Below the pieces are notes generated by a model that had not been told where the DNA came from, ran no database searches, and saw nothing but the letters and a program-made list of their open reading frames with translations. The translations under genes were made by a program, and so were the position numbers. From Aquimarina mycalae (GTDB lineage: Bacteria > Bacteroidota > Bacteroidia > Flavobacteriales > Flavobacteriaceae), in NCBI RefSeq assembly GCF_029906345.1, contig NZ_JARYGY010000006.1:1-64000 (forward strand): a stretch of 64,000 bases of DNA. Direction: 5' to 3'. This document shows, one piece after another, positions 17,374 to 26,274 of the stretch; the first letter of the stretch is position 1, and every line of letters starts with the position of its first letter.

Positions 17374-17787
17374 ATGAAATTTAGAGTTTATTTATACACT
17401 TTAGTAAGAATACTTTTCGGAGTTTTTTTAGTATTACATGCGGCTTACAATGTGATTTTTTATTCTGAGTTTTTAAATAAGATAGATGCTCATTTTACTA
17501 AGACCACAATATTTAATTTTAGTTTCATAGAGACACTGGCTCCGTTAGTTCCATTTGAAGAATTTGTTATTGGATCTTTTTTGGCATTAGGGTTTTTTAC
17601 AAGAAATGTACTGATTGGAGCGATATTTTTGTTCTCGTTTTTAGCGTTTTTCTTAATAGATGCTAATTCACCAGAACTATCACTATTACACGCTGGTTGT
17701 TTCTTAGTAACACTAGTGTTATTGAAAAAAGAGAATTATAACCTTAAATCTGCAGATTATACCAGAGATTCATTTTTAATGATATAA
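17374..17787 (+). CDS. DoxX-like membrane protein
   Basis: The 137-residue protein has four predicted membrane helices (about 6-28, 63-78, 82-98, 104-121) and the layout of DoxX/MauE-type proteins ('LVRILFGVFLVLHAAYNV', 'GSFLALGFFTRNVLIGAI'). It is transcribed away from the AraC regulator. TATTTTTG at 17338-17345 is a candidate -7 box. Two hairpins follow the gene. Family members have been tied to quinone/thiol redox chemistry, but nothing here defines the role. Confidence 0.78.
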   Translation: MKFRVYLYTLVRILFGVFLVLHAAYNVIFYSEFLNKIDAHFTKTTIFNFSFIETLAPLVPFEEFVIGSFLALGFFTRNVLIGAIFLFSFLAFFLIDANSPELSLLHAGCFLVTLVLLKKENYNLKSADYTRDSFLMI

Positions 17788-17798
17788 AAAAAATAAAA

Positions 17799-17824
17799 GA
17801 AACCCCTTAAATAAGGGTTTTTTC
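17799..17824 (+). terminator. Terminator of the DoxX-like gene
   Basis: A hairpin with CCCTTA/TAAGGG core, extended by AAA/TTT, ends in a T6 run 12 nt after the stop codon. Confidence 0.8.
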
Positions 17825-17851
17825 ATAAGTTGATTTTGTTTGATTATATAG

Positions 17852-17879
17852 ACCCTTGTAATACATTACAAGGGTTTTC
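17852..17879. terminator. Second hairpin between convergent DoxX-like and AlkB genes
   Basis: An 11-bp perfect inverted repeat (17852-17862 with 17865-17875) is followed on the plus strand by TTTT. It lies just past the AlkB stop on the other strand and may stop transcription from either side, although the minus-strand side lacks a T run. Confidence 0.6.
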
Positions 17880-18481
17880 TAATGGATTGATCTAAAGGTT
17901 AGATTGATACGTGGTTTTATTATTTTTCTTGTTTTTGGTATTTGATGTAACCAGTTTTCTTGGGTTTTTCCTTTCATTATTAATAAACTTCCATGAGGTA
18001 ATAAAAGCTTTTGTTTCAGTGTTTTTGTTTTGTGTTTAAAATGAAACCACCTTTCTTCTCCTAAACTTACAGAAGCAATAACAGGCTCTGATCCTAATTC
18101 TTTTTCATCATCAGCATGCCAACCATTGCTATCTTGACCATCTCTGTATAAATTGAGTAAACAAGTGGTGAATTTCTCAGAAATAATACGCTCAATGTTA
18201 TTTTTAATCATCAATAACTCTTCTGTAAATTGATGTGGTGTCATTGTGATATTAGAATACGAATATGTGTTTTTATTATTGGCATATAATGCAGTAAGAC
18301 GTGGTTGTGGGTGCGTTTTACCAAATATTTTGATCTCATCTTGTTGCCATTGAACTGATTTTAATAATATTTCAAATAATTGATCTGCTTGAGTCTTTTC
18401 AAAAAAATATGGATAGAATATTACATCTCCATCTGGTATTTGTAACTGAATTGGAGTATTTTTTGAAGAGAATAAATCCAA
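17879..18481 (-). CDS. AlkB-like 2OG-Fe(II) dioxygenase
   Basis: This Fe(II)/2-oxoglutarate dioxygenase repairs alkylated DNA bases by oxidative dealkylation. It shows the AlkB iron ligands in 'GWHADDE' (HxD) and a distal His in 'WLHQIPKT', and the 2OG-binding 'RINLTFR' at the C-terminus, plus 'ASVSLGEERWFHFKH'. The open frame extends to an ATG at 18529 inside the preceding gene, but the first 16 residues from there look non-native. A TTG at 18481, just after the preceding stop (18495), gives the usual family N-terminus 'LDLFSSKNTPIQL', so I chose it. About 200 residues is normal for this group. Confidence 0.88.
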   Translation of the reverse strand: MDLFSSKNTPIQLQIPDGDVIFYPYFFEKTQADQLFEILLKSVQWQQDEIKIFGKTHPQPRLTALYANNKNTYSYSNITMTPHQFTEELLMIKNNIERIISEKFTTCLLNLYRDGQDSNGWHADDEKELGSEPVIASVSLGEERWFHFKHKTKTLKQKLLLPHGSLLIMKGKTQENWLHQIPKTRKIIKPRINLTFRSIH

Positions 18482-18494
18482 AGTATAGTATAGT

Positions 18495-18842
18495 TTATAC
18501 GTACAAGTATGCCCAATATATAAGACCAAATTGAAGCAACAATCTAAAGACTAGAATTGTCTTAGGTAATTTAAGACTCGCTTTTTTGTTTACTAACATA
18601 TGTATGTGAACAGGAAAAAAGACGATAAGCATAATAATGATTGCCCATATAGCATATGATCTGACTTGGGTAAACAGCACGCCGATACCAACAATTATTT
18701 CAGCAATACCACTAAGGTAAACAAGTGCTTTATGATATGGAATGTATAAAGGCATTATTCTCATAAATGCCTTAGGTTTAATTAGATGAAAAGTACCTGC
18801 GATAATAAATATCCCAGATAAAATATATAAGTGCCAATTCAT
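18495..18842 (-). CDS. DoxX family membrane protein
   Basis: The 115-residue protein has four hydrophobic helices and the DoxX-like signature 'YLSGIAEIIVGIGVLF' after 'PLYIPYHKALV'. Its start codon overlaps the previous stop in a TAATG arrangement, so translation is probably coupled to the DUF3052-like gene. The AlkB gene follows at once. The trio looks like one transcript. Function is not defined beyond the family. Confidence 0.85.
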   Translation of the reverse strand: MNWHLYILSGIFIIAGTFHLIKPKAFMRIMPLYIPYHKALVYLSGIAEIIVGIGVLFTQVRSYAIWAIIIMLIVFFPVHIHMLVNKKASLKLPKTILVFRLLLQFGLIYWAYLYV

Positions 18843-19303
18843 TAAACTCCTGTGGTTTTTGCTTTCCCAGCACTACTTAATGCAAAATCTTTACTTCGAG
18901 TCATTTTTCTTATAAAACTAACTTTTCTAAAACGTAATGCAGTCCAATCTTCATCAATAGCAACTTGTCGTACTGGTTCCAAATTATAATCTCCTAAAAC
19001 TCCCCATCCGTGATCTCTTGTAATTTCTGTAGTATATTTTTTAGAGCTTTTTTTAGGATATACAAACCAAAGAATAGCATCTCCTACGAGTTTTGGATAC
19101 ACAGTTTCAATTCGATTTTCTATTTGTTTTTTTTCAGTAACAAAAACCAAAGCAAAATCAACTTCGGATACTTGTATTAATGATTCTTTAATGATCACAT
19201 CTTTTAGGCAATCCAATTCCTTACAAAACCCTTCGGGTTCATTTAGAATTAAGATTTCATCCAGAGTAGGGGGCAATTGTAGTTTTTTAAAAAGCGGAGT
19301 CAT
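18842..19303 (-). CDS. DUF3052-like hypothetical protein
   Basis: Counting from the ATG at 19303 the protein has 153 residues. An upstream ATG (19369) would add 22 residues rich in Phe that do not look native. The core 'EVDFALVFVTEKK...', 'DAILWFVYPKKSSKKY' and 'DEDWTALRFRK' has the alpha/beta layout of DUF3052-type proteins, with a basic C-terminus. No catalytic motif is recognisable. It heads a probable three-gene transcript with the DoxX and AlkB genes. Confidence 0.72.
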   Translation of the reverse strand: MTPLFKKLQLPPTLDEILILNEPEGFCKELDCLKDVIIKESLIQVSEVDFALVFVTEKKQIENRIETVYPKLVGDAILWFVYPKKSSKKYTTEITRDHGWGVLGDYNLEPVRQVAIDEDWTALRFRKVSFIRKMTRSKDFALSSAGKAKTTGV

Positions 19304-19405
19304 GTGAGTGAATTTTAATTCAAAATAAAACTGTCTACTAAAGATACAAAAAAACACCTTGAAATTCAAGATGTTTTTATATAGTTTTGAATCATCATGA
19401 TACTA

Positions 19406-20257
19406 TTACTCTATTACCTTAGCATTTTCAGGACCATCAAATAATTGTACTTCATTGTCTAAAAAAGTAATATTAGAAATCGTAGCTTCTCCTAGATTGT
19501 CGGTCATTCCTTTTTCAGATGTCCATCCATAGAATTCCCATTTAGTTGCAAAAGGAATATTATTTACGTTTGTAAATTCTTTATAACGTATAGCATGTGG
19601 ATCTTCTTCTGCCTTAGAGGTGTCACCATCACTTCCATAAGTAACAATATATGCTGCAGCTTGTAATGATTTAGCAACGGGATCGGCATAGATGACATAC
19701 CAATCGTCTGGAGCATCACCTGTACCAGCTTCAAAAGTAAGTTTAGCAGTGCTATGAGCGATATTATTAAGTTTTCGATCTTCCTGCATTTCCCATTTGG
19801 TTCCAGGATCACTTAGTTTATATGGTAGTCCAAAAAAGTATGTCCAGGTAAACATATCAAAACGAGCTCCTTTATCATTTGCATCCGCTGGATATAAGTA
19901 TATCTTTTCTCCATCATATATTAAAGTACTCTCATCTTTTTTGTCGATCCTAATTTTTGAAGAATTCGTAAGCATGGTTATTTTTCCATCAAGATGTTCC
20001 TTTCCGTTAAAGATGATATTAATATCGAAACTAACCGCCTTATGACTTAAGAATTTATCTTTCTTATGGGTTTTTTCAATACTCTTGGTAAAATGATCTG
20101 AAATTGATAACGCTCCATTACCAATACCACCATTAGGCTCTACAGGAGTTATTTCTTCAGATACTTCAACTTTAGTTTCTTTATTGTCTTCTTTGTTATT
20201 TTGATTGCAGCTACTAAGTATACCAATAGAAAGAAGTGTAATTAAAATTCTTTTCAT
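19406..20257 (-). CDS. DUF6503 family lipoprotein
   Basis: The 283-residue protein carries a lipoprotein signal with lipobox 'ILSSC' (Cys16) and an acidic linker, then a beta-rich domain with 'LIYDGEKIYLYP', 'FTWTYFFGLPYKLSDPG' and 'WEFYGWT', as in the flavobacterial DUF6503 family. It resembles the LolA/LolB-type fold of outer-membrane lipoprotein carriers only loosely. It should be an envelope protein, and its function is unknown. It is a single gene, with 262 bp of non-coding DNA upstream, where I see no clear promoter or repeat. Confidence 0.8.
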   Translation of the reverse strand: MKRILITLLSIGILSSCNQNNKEDNKETKVEVSEEITPVEPNGGIGNGALSISDHFTKSIEKTHKKDKFLSHKAVSFDINIIFNGKEHLDGKITMLTNSSKIRIDKKDESTLIYDGEKIYLYPADANDKGARFDMFTWTYFFGLPYKLSDPGTKWEMQEDRKLNNIAHSTAKLTFEAGTGDAPDDWYVIYADPVAKSLQAAAYIVTYGSDGDTSKAEEDPHAIRYKEFTNVNNIPFATKWEFYGWTSEKGMTDNLGEATISNITFLDNEVQLFDGPENAKVIE

Positions 20258-20519
20258 GATGTTATGATTTGTGTTACCAATCTAAAGTACTAAAACCTTC
20301 GATAGTAGTATAATCTTTATGAAAACTGTAACAGATACGCATAAAGTAAAGTTATATTACAAAACCTTTTGAACAGATTGTTGATTTTATTTTAATATTG
20401 AAATTCAGTGAGTTGTGAGTGATTTTTGTGTTAAAATTTAGATAATAATGTAACAAAAATGATTTGTTGATTACTAACTTCGTAAACATTCACTTTTTTT
20501 TTAATCAATCTTATAAACG

Positions 20520-22832
20520 ATGAAACAAATATTAAAAACATTGCAAGGAGCATTCATAGTGATACTATGCATATCCTTTGTTCAAATGAATGGACAAGAA
20601 GTAGTAGGAACCTGGAAAGGTAAGCTTTCTGTCCAGGGAACTGAAATGCCTCTAGTATTTCATATAGAGGAAAAAGAAGGAAGTTTATCTTCTAAAATGG
20701 ATAGCCCTTCTCAAGGAGCTAGTGGAATTCCAATGGATACTACTGTTTTTGAGAACAATCAATTAACTTTAGTATTTAAAAAAGCAGGGATCAAGTATGT
20801 TGCATCTCTAAAAGCTACAAAATTAATAGGAACTTTTTATCAAGGCGGAATGGAACTACCATTAGAAATGGAAAAATCAGAGAAAACAATACCTGGAAAT
20901 CCAGCATTGGTTTCTTCTGATACTGAATTAGAAAAAATAGCAAATCTAGATAAGGGAAATTATAAGTACTCTGTAGAAGATTATTTTGCGAGACCTAAAG
21001 CAAGATCTTTTCAGTTTTCTCCTAATGGGAAGTATTTATCTTATAGAGAAAAAGATGATAATAGTAAAAACCATGTATATGTAAAAGAAATAGCTACCGA
21101 TAAGGTGACTCGTGTAATTGAAGAAAAAGAAGAGTTAATACGTGGATACGGTTGGGCCAATAATGAACGATTGGTGTATGTTATGGATAAAGGCGGAAAT
21201 GAGGATTATCATTTATTTGCAGCTAATATTGATGGAACGGATCAAAAGGAGTTAACGCCATATGAAGGTGTACAAGTTAATATTTTAGAAGGTTTGAAAG
21301 AAGATGTGAATCATATGATCATCTCAATGAATAAAAATAATAAACAAATTTTTGAACCATATAAAATAAATATCCTCACAGGAGAAATCAAACAACTGTT
21401 TAAAAATGAAGATGCGGCTAATCCGATTGCAGGATATAGTTTTGATAAGGATGGTAATCTTAAAGGGTATGGTAAAATAAGGGATGGAGTAAACATAGAT
21501 TTTTACTATGCAACAGAAGATGGAAAATATGAGGTTCTTAAAAAAATGAATTGGAAAGACACTTTTTCTATTCTAAACTATGATTACGCTACAGATAATC
21601 CACACGATGCCTATGTCGTTTCTAATCTTGATACTGATAAGTCTCAAATTTACTTATACGATTTAAAGAAAGATAAAGTAATCAAGAAACTGTTTTCTAA
21701 TGATAAGTATGATGTTTCTAATCTTTCTTTATCAAGAAAAAGAGGGTATGAACTTGATTATTTCTCTTATCAGGGAGAGAAAAGAGTAATCATTCCTGTA
21801 AGTGATTATTATAAAAAGTTACACGAAAAAATTACTAAAAAGTTTCCAGATCACCAGTATTCTATTGCTGATAAGACAGATGAAGAAGATAAGTATTTGA
21901 TCTTCTTACAAAGTGATAAATTATATGGAGTATATTATTCATATGATGCGATAAAGGGTGAGTTTAAGTTGCTGTATAACTTAATGCCGCAGCTGAAAGA
22001 AAATGATATGGCAGAAATGCGTCCAATCACTTTCAAGAGTAGAGATGGATTGACAATTCATGGATATATTACATTACCTAAAGAAGCTGTACAAGGCAAA
22101 AAGGTTCCGTTAGTAGTGAATCCACATGGAGGACCACAAGGAATAAGAGATTCTTGGGGATTCAATCCAGAGTCACAATTGTTTGCTAGTAGAGGATACG
22201 CAACATTGCAAGTTAACTTTAGAATTTCTGGAGGTTATGGTAGAGAATTCTTAGAAACAGGATTTAAGCAAATCGGAAGAAAGGCAATGGACGATGTAGA
22301 AGATGGATTACAGTATGTAATAGATCAAGGATGGGTAGATAAGGATAGAGTGGCAATTTATGGCGGTAGTCATGGTGGATATGCAGTGTTACGAGGATTG
22401 ACTAAAACTCCAGACTTATATGCCTGTGGTGTAGATTATGTGGGAGTTTCTAACATATTTACTTTTATGAAAACGATTCCTCCGTATTGGAAACCATATT
22501 TAAAAATTATAAAAGAGATTTGGTATGATGAGGATATTGCAGAAGAAAAGGCAATTATGGAAGAAGTTTCTCCAGTATATCAAATTGATAAAATAAAGAA
22601 GCCTTTATTTGTAGTACAAGGAGCTAATGATCCACGTGTTAATATAGATGAATCTGATCAAATCGTAAAAGCGTTGCGTGATAAAGGATTTGATGTGCCA
22701 TATATGGTAAGATACGATGAAGGTCACGGTTTTGGTAAAGAAGAAAACTCTATAGCAATGTATAAAGCTATGATGGGATTCTATGCTAAGCATATTGGTA
22801 AAAAAGAAACTACAAAACCTGTTAAGGGATAA
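20520..22832 (+). CDS. S9 family (prolyl oligopeptidase-like) secreted peptidase
   Basis: The 770-residue protein has a signal peptide, an unusual extra N-terminal beta domain (~28-125, starting 'VVGTWKGKLSVQG'), a beta-propeller (~150-490) and a C-terminal alpha/beta hydrolase domain. The triad is Ser617 in 'YGGSHGGY', Asp704 in 'GANDPRVN' and His736 in 'DEGHGF'. Family members cut short peptides after Pro or other residues, and the S9C acylaminoacyl/dipeptidyl group fits best. It should act in the periplasm. A terminator follows, and the gene is convergent with the DUF2723 gene. Confidence 0.94.
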   Translation: MKQILKTLQGAFIVILCISFVQMNGQEVVGTWKGKLSVQGTEMPLVFHIEEKEGSLSSKMDSPSQGASGIPMDTTVFENNQLTLVFKKAGIKYVASLKATKLIGTFYQGGMELPLEMEKSEKTIPGNPALVSSDTELEKIANLDKGNYKYSVEDYFARPKARSFQFSPNGKYLSYREKDDNSKNHVYVKEIATDKVTRVIEEKEELIRGYGWANNERLVYVMDKGGNEDYHLFAANIDGTDQKELTPYEGVQVNILEGLKEDVNHMIISMNKNNKQIFEPYKINILTGEIKQLFKNEDAANPIAGYSFDKDGNLKGYGKIRDGVNIDFYYATEDGKYEVLKKMNWKDTFSILNYDYATDNPHDAYVVSNLDTDKSQIYLYDLKKDKVIKKLFSNDKYDVSNLSLSRKRGYELDYFSYQGEKRVIIPVSDYYKKLHEKITKKFPDHQYSIADKTDEEDKYLIFLQSDKLYGVYYSYDAIKGEFKLLYNLMPQLKENDMAEMRPITFKSRDGLTIHGYITLPKEAVQGKKVPLVVNPHGGPQGIRDSWGFNPESQLFASRGYATLQVNFRISGGYGREFLETGFKQIGRKAMDDVEDGLQYVIDQGWVDKDRVAIYGGSHGGYAVLRGLTKTPDLYACGVDYVGVSNIFTFMKTIPPYWKPYLKIIKEIWYDEDIAEEKAIMEEVSPVYQIDKIKKPLFVVQGANDPRVNIDESDQIVKALRDKGFDVPYMVRYDEGHGFGKEENSIAMYKAMMGFYAKHIGKKETTKPVKG

Positions 22833-22852
22833 TTTTAGATAATTAGTGTAGT

Positions 22853-22890
22853 AAAAACCTCCTGAAAACTTGGGTCAGGAGGTTTTTTTG
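22853..22890. terminator. Bidirectional terminator between S9 peptidase and DUF2723 genes
   Basis: A 12-bp stem (22854-22865 with 22875-22886) is flanked by A and T runs on both sides, so it can serve both convergent genes. Confidence 0.85.
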
Positions 22891-22900
22891 TTTTTTAAAA

Positions 22901-25900
22901 CTACTTAACTTCTTGTGCTGATTTTAATTCTTTAAGTAAACTTTGATCATCTTCTAAAGTTCTATTAGGTAGCGACTGTTCTTGTTCAGCAAAAAATGAT
23001 GGAAAAAGATTAATATACCGATTGAATGTTCGAATTTCGCGATCCACTAGTGCTGTACTGTCGTTTTCTACCATAATATCAACAAGATTTTTATAATAGG
23101 TTACATTATCCATAATACTTTCGAAAAGTTCTTCTTGTTTTTCATAAGATAAGTTGGCAAAATATAAAAGTTGCTCTTGATATTTTGTAGCTACTTTGCT
23201 CCATAAATCTTTTGCTTTTGCTTTTTTGTTTATTCGATAATAATTTTCTACAAAAGAATGTAACGGAGTATAATATCCGTAAATATCTATAGGCATTTTT
23301 TTAAGTCCTAAATCTAAAATTTCTTCTGCTTTATCAATGTTTCCTTCTTTGGCTAATTGATTTGCTAATCTCCCAAGGTTGGTTCTGTAAGATATACCGT
23401 TTCTTCTGGTTTCTATGTCGTGATAAATTTCTGTACTATCTCCATTTCCCCAATCCCATTCTTTAACGTTTTTATACATCACATCAGTGTCAATTCTTCC
23501 CATTTGATATGGGTTTGTAGGATTGATTTTACTTTTGATAGGAACAAGTTTGTAGGTCATTCCATCTAGTTGTAGATAATCTTTCATCCAGATGTAATCA
23601 TCGTCCCCAAAACTACCACCAGTAAAATAAATAGGCCGTTCCCAATTATTAGTAGCGATAATGTCCAACATAACTAATCTGTGTTTTGGGATGTAATTAC
23701 CTTTTAGATGAATGTCTATATAAGGCACAATTTTATCCGCATCTTTTTCTGAAACAATACCGTTTCTTAATACAGCTTCTTTATCTACAGGTATCCGTAT
23801 ATGTTTACTAGGAAAAGTAGAAATTATTTTTCCACTGATAAGTTCACTTTTTGTTCTGTGATCATCTGATGTTATCCAGCGCATCCAGTTTTTGATGAGC
23901 ATAGTGTCTTTGGTTACAGGCTTATAAAAAATAGCATCATTATTTCCGTATGCATAAAATGAATGCTCTAAATCAGAAGGTACAGGTTTACCTAGATACG
24001 CTGCATTTTTCATTTGATCTACATACCAATCTGTTGCTAATAAATTGGTGATTAGTATGCGTACATCTGTTCTATACTCTTCTATTTCTTGAGTATACCA
24101 TAATGGAAAACTATCGTTGTCTCCAATTGAAAACAAAATAGCATCTTTCTGACAAGAGGATAGATACATTTTTGCTGCGGACTGAGCCGTATAACGATTA
24201 GAGCGATCATGATCATCCCAGTTTTGAGCAATTAACAATGAAGGAACACCGATTAGGCCTATTAATATTGTACTGTATACTGCTTTTTTAGGATGAATTT
24301 TATTTTTTAGTATATCAAAAAAAGCATAGACACCGAATCCAATCCATATGGCAAAAACATAAAAAGAACCTACCAATGCATAATCTCTTTCACGAGGTTC
24401 AAAGGGTCGCTCGTTAAGATATATTTTTAATGATAATCCTGTGAATATAAAGAACACTAACAATACCCAAAAATTTGCTTTATCGTGTTTAAGTTGAAAT
24501 ACAAATCCCATTAAACCAATAATAAGAGGAATAAAATAATACGTGTTTCTAGCCTTATTTTTGATTGCGTCATTAGGTAAGTTCTTTTGAGATCCCAGAT
24601 GATATTCATCAATAAAAGAAATACCACTAAGCCAATTTCCATGCAAAGAAGATAGTTTTCCTTGAACATCATCTTGTCTTCCGACAAAATTCCACATAAA
24701 ATACCGCCAATACATATAGTTAATTTGATACTGAAATAAATAAGACAGATTGTCCCAAAATGAAGGAGGTTCTACATCTAAAAACTGACTAAAAGATTCC
24801 AGAAATTTGTGATAATCTTCACCGCCTAATTGACCAGAAGCATATTGTTTTCTAAAATTAATGACAGTGTCTACCAACTCTTTTTCATCTTTATATTCAT
24901 TTTTTATAGAGAATTTTAGAGGTCCGCTAAATAACATATAATTACTAATGTGTTCTGTGCTCCACATTCGTGGTAATAGCGTTTTGTGATGGTTGTCTAA
25001 GTTTTGCTTTGCATTTTTCCAATCGTTAACCACTTCATATGTTCCAGTAGTGTTGTTTTTTTCATATTTAGGTTTGTCATCTAGAAATGGTTCGTTCTCG
25101 TCAAGGTAACTATAGGTTTCAGTAAATTGAGGACCATAAAAAAGATGCGTTTTGGGATACTGTTCCAGATTGTAATAAGCTAATAACTCTCTGGCATTGT
25201 CAGGGTTGTTTTCATTAATTACAGTGCCAGCGTTTGCTCTAATAGGTATCATCAGCCAACTAGAAAACCCAATTAAAATAAAAATAATGCACAGTAACGA
25301 AGTGTGTATTAACGGCAAGGATTTCCTTTTAGTGTATTTTAATCCTAAGTAAAAACTTATCACTAAACTTATACCTGAAATGATAGTACCCGAATGGAAT
25401 GGCAACCCCAAAGAATTGACAAAAAATATTTCGGAAACTCCAAAAAAGGTAAGCGTGTATGGTAATAACATTTTAAAAATGAACAATAAAATAGCTACTA
25501 CAATAAGATTAGCTATGATGAAATTTTTAATAGTGATATGCTTATAGTTTTTGAAATAGTAGAGTAAACCAATTGCAGGGATTGAAAGTAATCCCATAAA
25601 ATGTACTCCAAAGGATAGACCAATAATAAACGAAATTAATATGATCCATTTGTTTCCTTTGGGTTTATTCATATCACGTTGCCATAACAATCCCAAATAG
25701 AATAAAACGGATAAAATACAAGTTGCCATAGCATATACTTCTGCTTCGACAGCATTGAACCAAAAGCTATCCGTAAAAGCGAATGCTAAGGATCCTGTTG
25801 CTGCACTTCCTAATATGGCGATACTGGCACTTTTCGAAGGGAGCGAATTAGAGGCTGATAGGTTAGTGATTAACATAGTAATTGACCAAAACATAAAAAG

Positions 25901-26176
25901 TATCGTACATGCACTAGCGATTGCTGAGGTGATATTGAGGGTATATGCGATTTGCTCTGGTTGTGATGCAAAAACAGAAGCAAAAGCACCAATCATCTGA
26001 AATAAAGGAGCACCTGGAGGATGCCCGATTTGTAGTTTTGAAGAAGTGGAGATGTATTCTCCAACATCCCAGAAACTATTTGTAGGTTCTACAGTGCAGA
26101 TATACACCGAAAGTGAAATGACAAAAACAGCCCATCCTAGTATAAGATTCCATTTTTTAAAAAGAGATATATTCAT
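22901..26176 (-). CDS. DUF2723 GT-C membrane protein (putative protein O-mannosyltransferase family)
   Basis: The 1091-residue protein has about twelve membrane helices in its first half and a large soluble C-terminal part with TPR-like helices (~930-1060). The conserved acidic site of GT-C glycosyltransferases follows the first helix: 'FWDVGEYI' (Asp37, Glu40), then 'HPPGAPLF'. DUF2723 includes TMEM260, known to be a protein O-mannosyltransferase, so transfer of a sugar from a lipid carrier to periplasmic proteins is a reasonable inference. Substrates are unknown. Its length is usual for Bacteroidota homologues. It is a lone gene. Confidence 0.88.
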   Translation of the reverse strand: MNISLFKKWNLILGWAVFVISLSVYICTVEPTNSFWDVGEYISTSSKLQIGHPPGAPLFQMIGAFASVFASQPEQIAYTLNITSAIASACTILFMFWSITMLITNLSASNSLPSKSASIAILGSAATGSLAFAFTDSFWFNAVEAEVYAMATCILSVLFYLGLLWQRDMNKPKGNKWIILISFIIGLSFGVHFMGLLSIPAIGLLYYFKNYKHITIKNFIIANLIVVAILLFIFKMLLPYTLTFFGVSEIFFVNSLGLPFHSGTIISGISLVISFYLGLKYTKRKSLPLIHTSLLCIIFILIGFSSWLMIPIRANAGTVINENNPDNARELLAYYNLEQYPKTHLFYGPQFTETYSYLDENEPFLDDKPKYEKNNTTGTYEVVNDWKNAKQNLDNHHKTLLPRMWSTEHISNYMLFSGPLKFSIKNEYKDEKELVDTVINFRKQYASGQLGGEDYHKFLESFSQFLDVEPPSFWDNLSYLFQYQINYMYWRYFMWNFVGRQDDVQGKLSSLHGNWLSGISFIDEYHLGSQKNLPNDAIKNKARNTYYFIPLIIGLMGFVFQLKHDKANFWVLLVFFIFTGLSLKIYLNERPFEPRERDYALVGSFYVFAIWIGFGVYAFFDILKNKIHPKKAVYSTILIGLIGVPSLLIAQNWDDHDRSNRYTAQSAAKMYLSSCQKDAILFSIGDNDSFPLWYTQEIEEYRTDVRILITNLLATDWYVDQMKNAAYLGKPVPSDLEHSFYAYGNNDAIFYKPVTKDTMLIKNWMRWITSDDHRTKSELISGKIISTFPSKHIRIPVDKEAVLRNGIVSEKDADKIVPYIDIHLKGNYIPKHRLVMLDIIATNNWERPIYFTGGSFGDDDYIWMKDYLQLDGMTYKLVPIKSKINPTNPYQMGRIDTDVMYKNVKEWDWGNGDSTEIYHDIETRRNGISYRTNLGRLANQLAKEGNIDKAEEILDLGLKKMPIDIYGYYTPLHSFVENYYRINKKAKAKDLWSKVATKYQEQLLYFANLSYEKQEELFESIMDNVTYYKNLVDIMVENDSTALVDREIRTFNRYINLFPSFFAEQEQSLPNRTLEDDQSLLKELKSAQEVK

Positions 26177-26274
26177 TTGTATTGATTGCCTTTTTTAGGT
26201 AATCAAATGAAGCTCAAAAATTAAAAAAAATGCTGTATTAAACGTTGTAATAAAGTACTAGTACTAGTATGATT

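Noticed and set aside
26254..26271. Palindromic ACTAGT-type tandem next to the LuxR gene stop
   Set aside because: Two copies of a 6-bp palindrome are too short to separate from chance, and no conserved context is visible.
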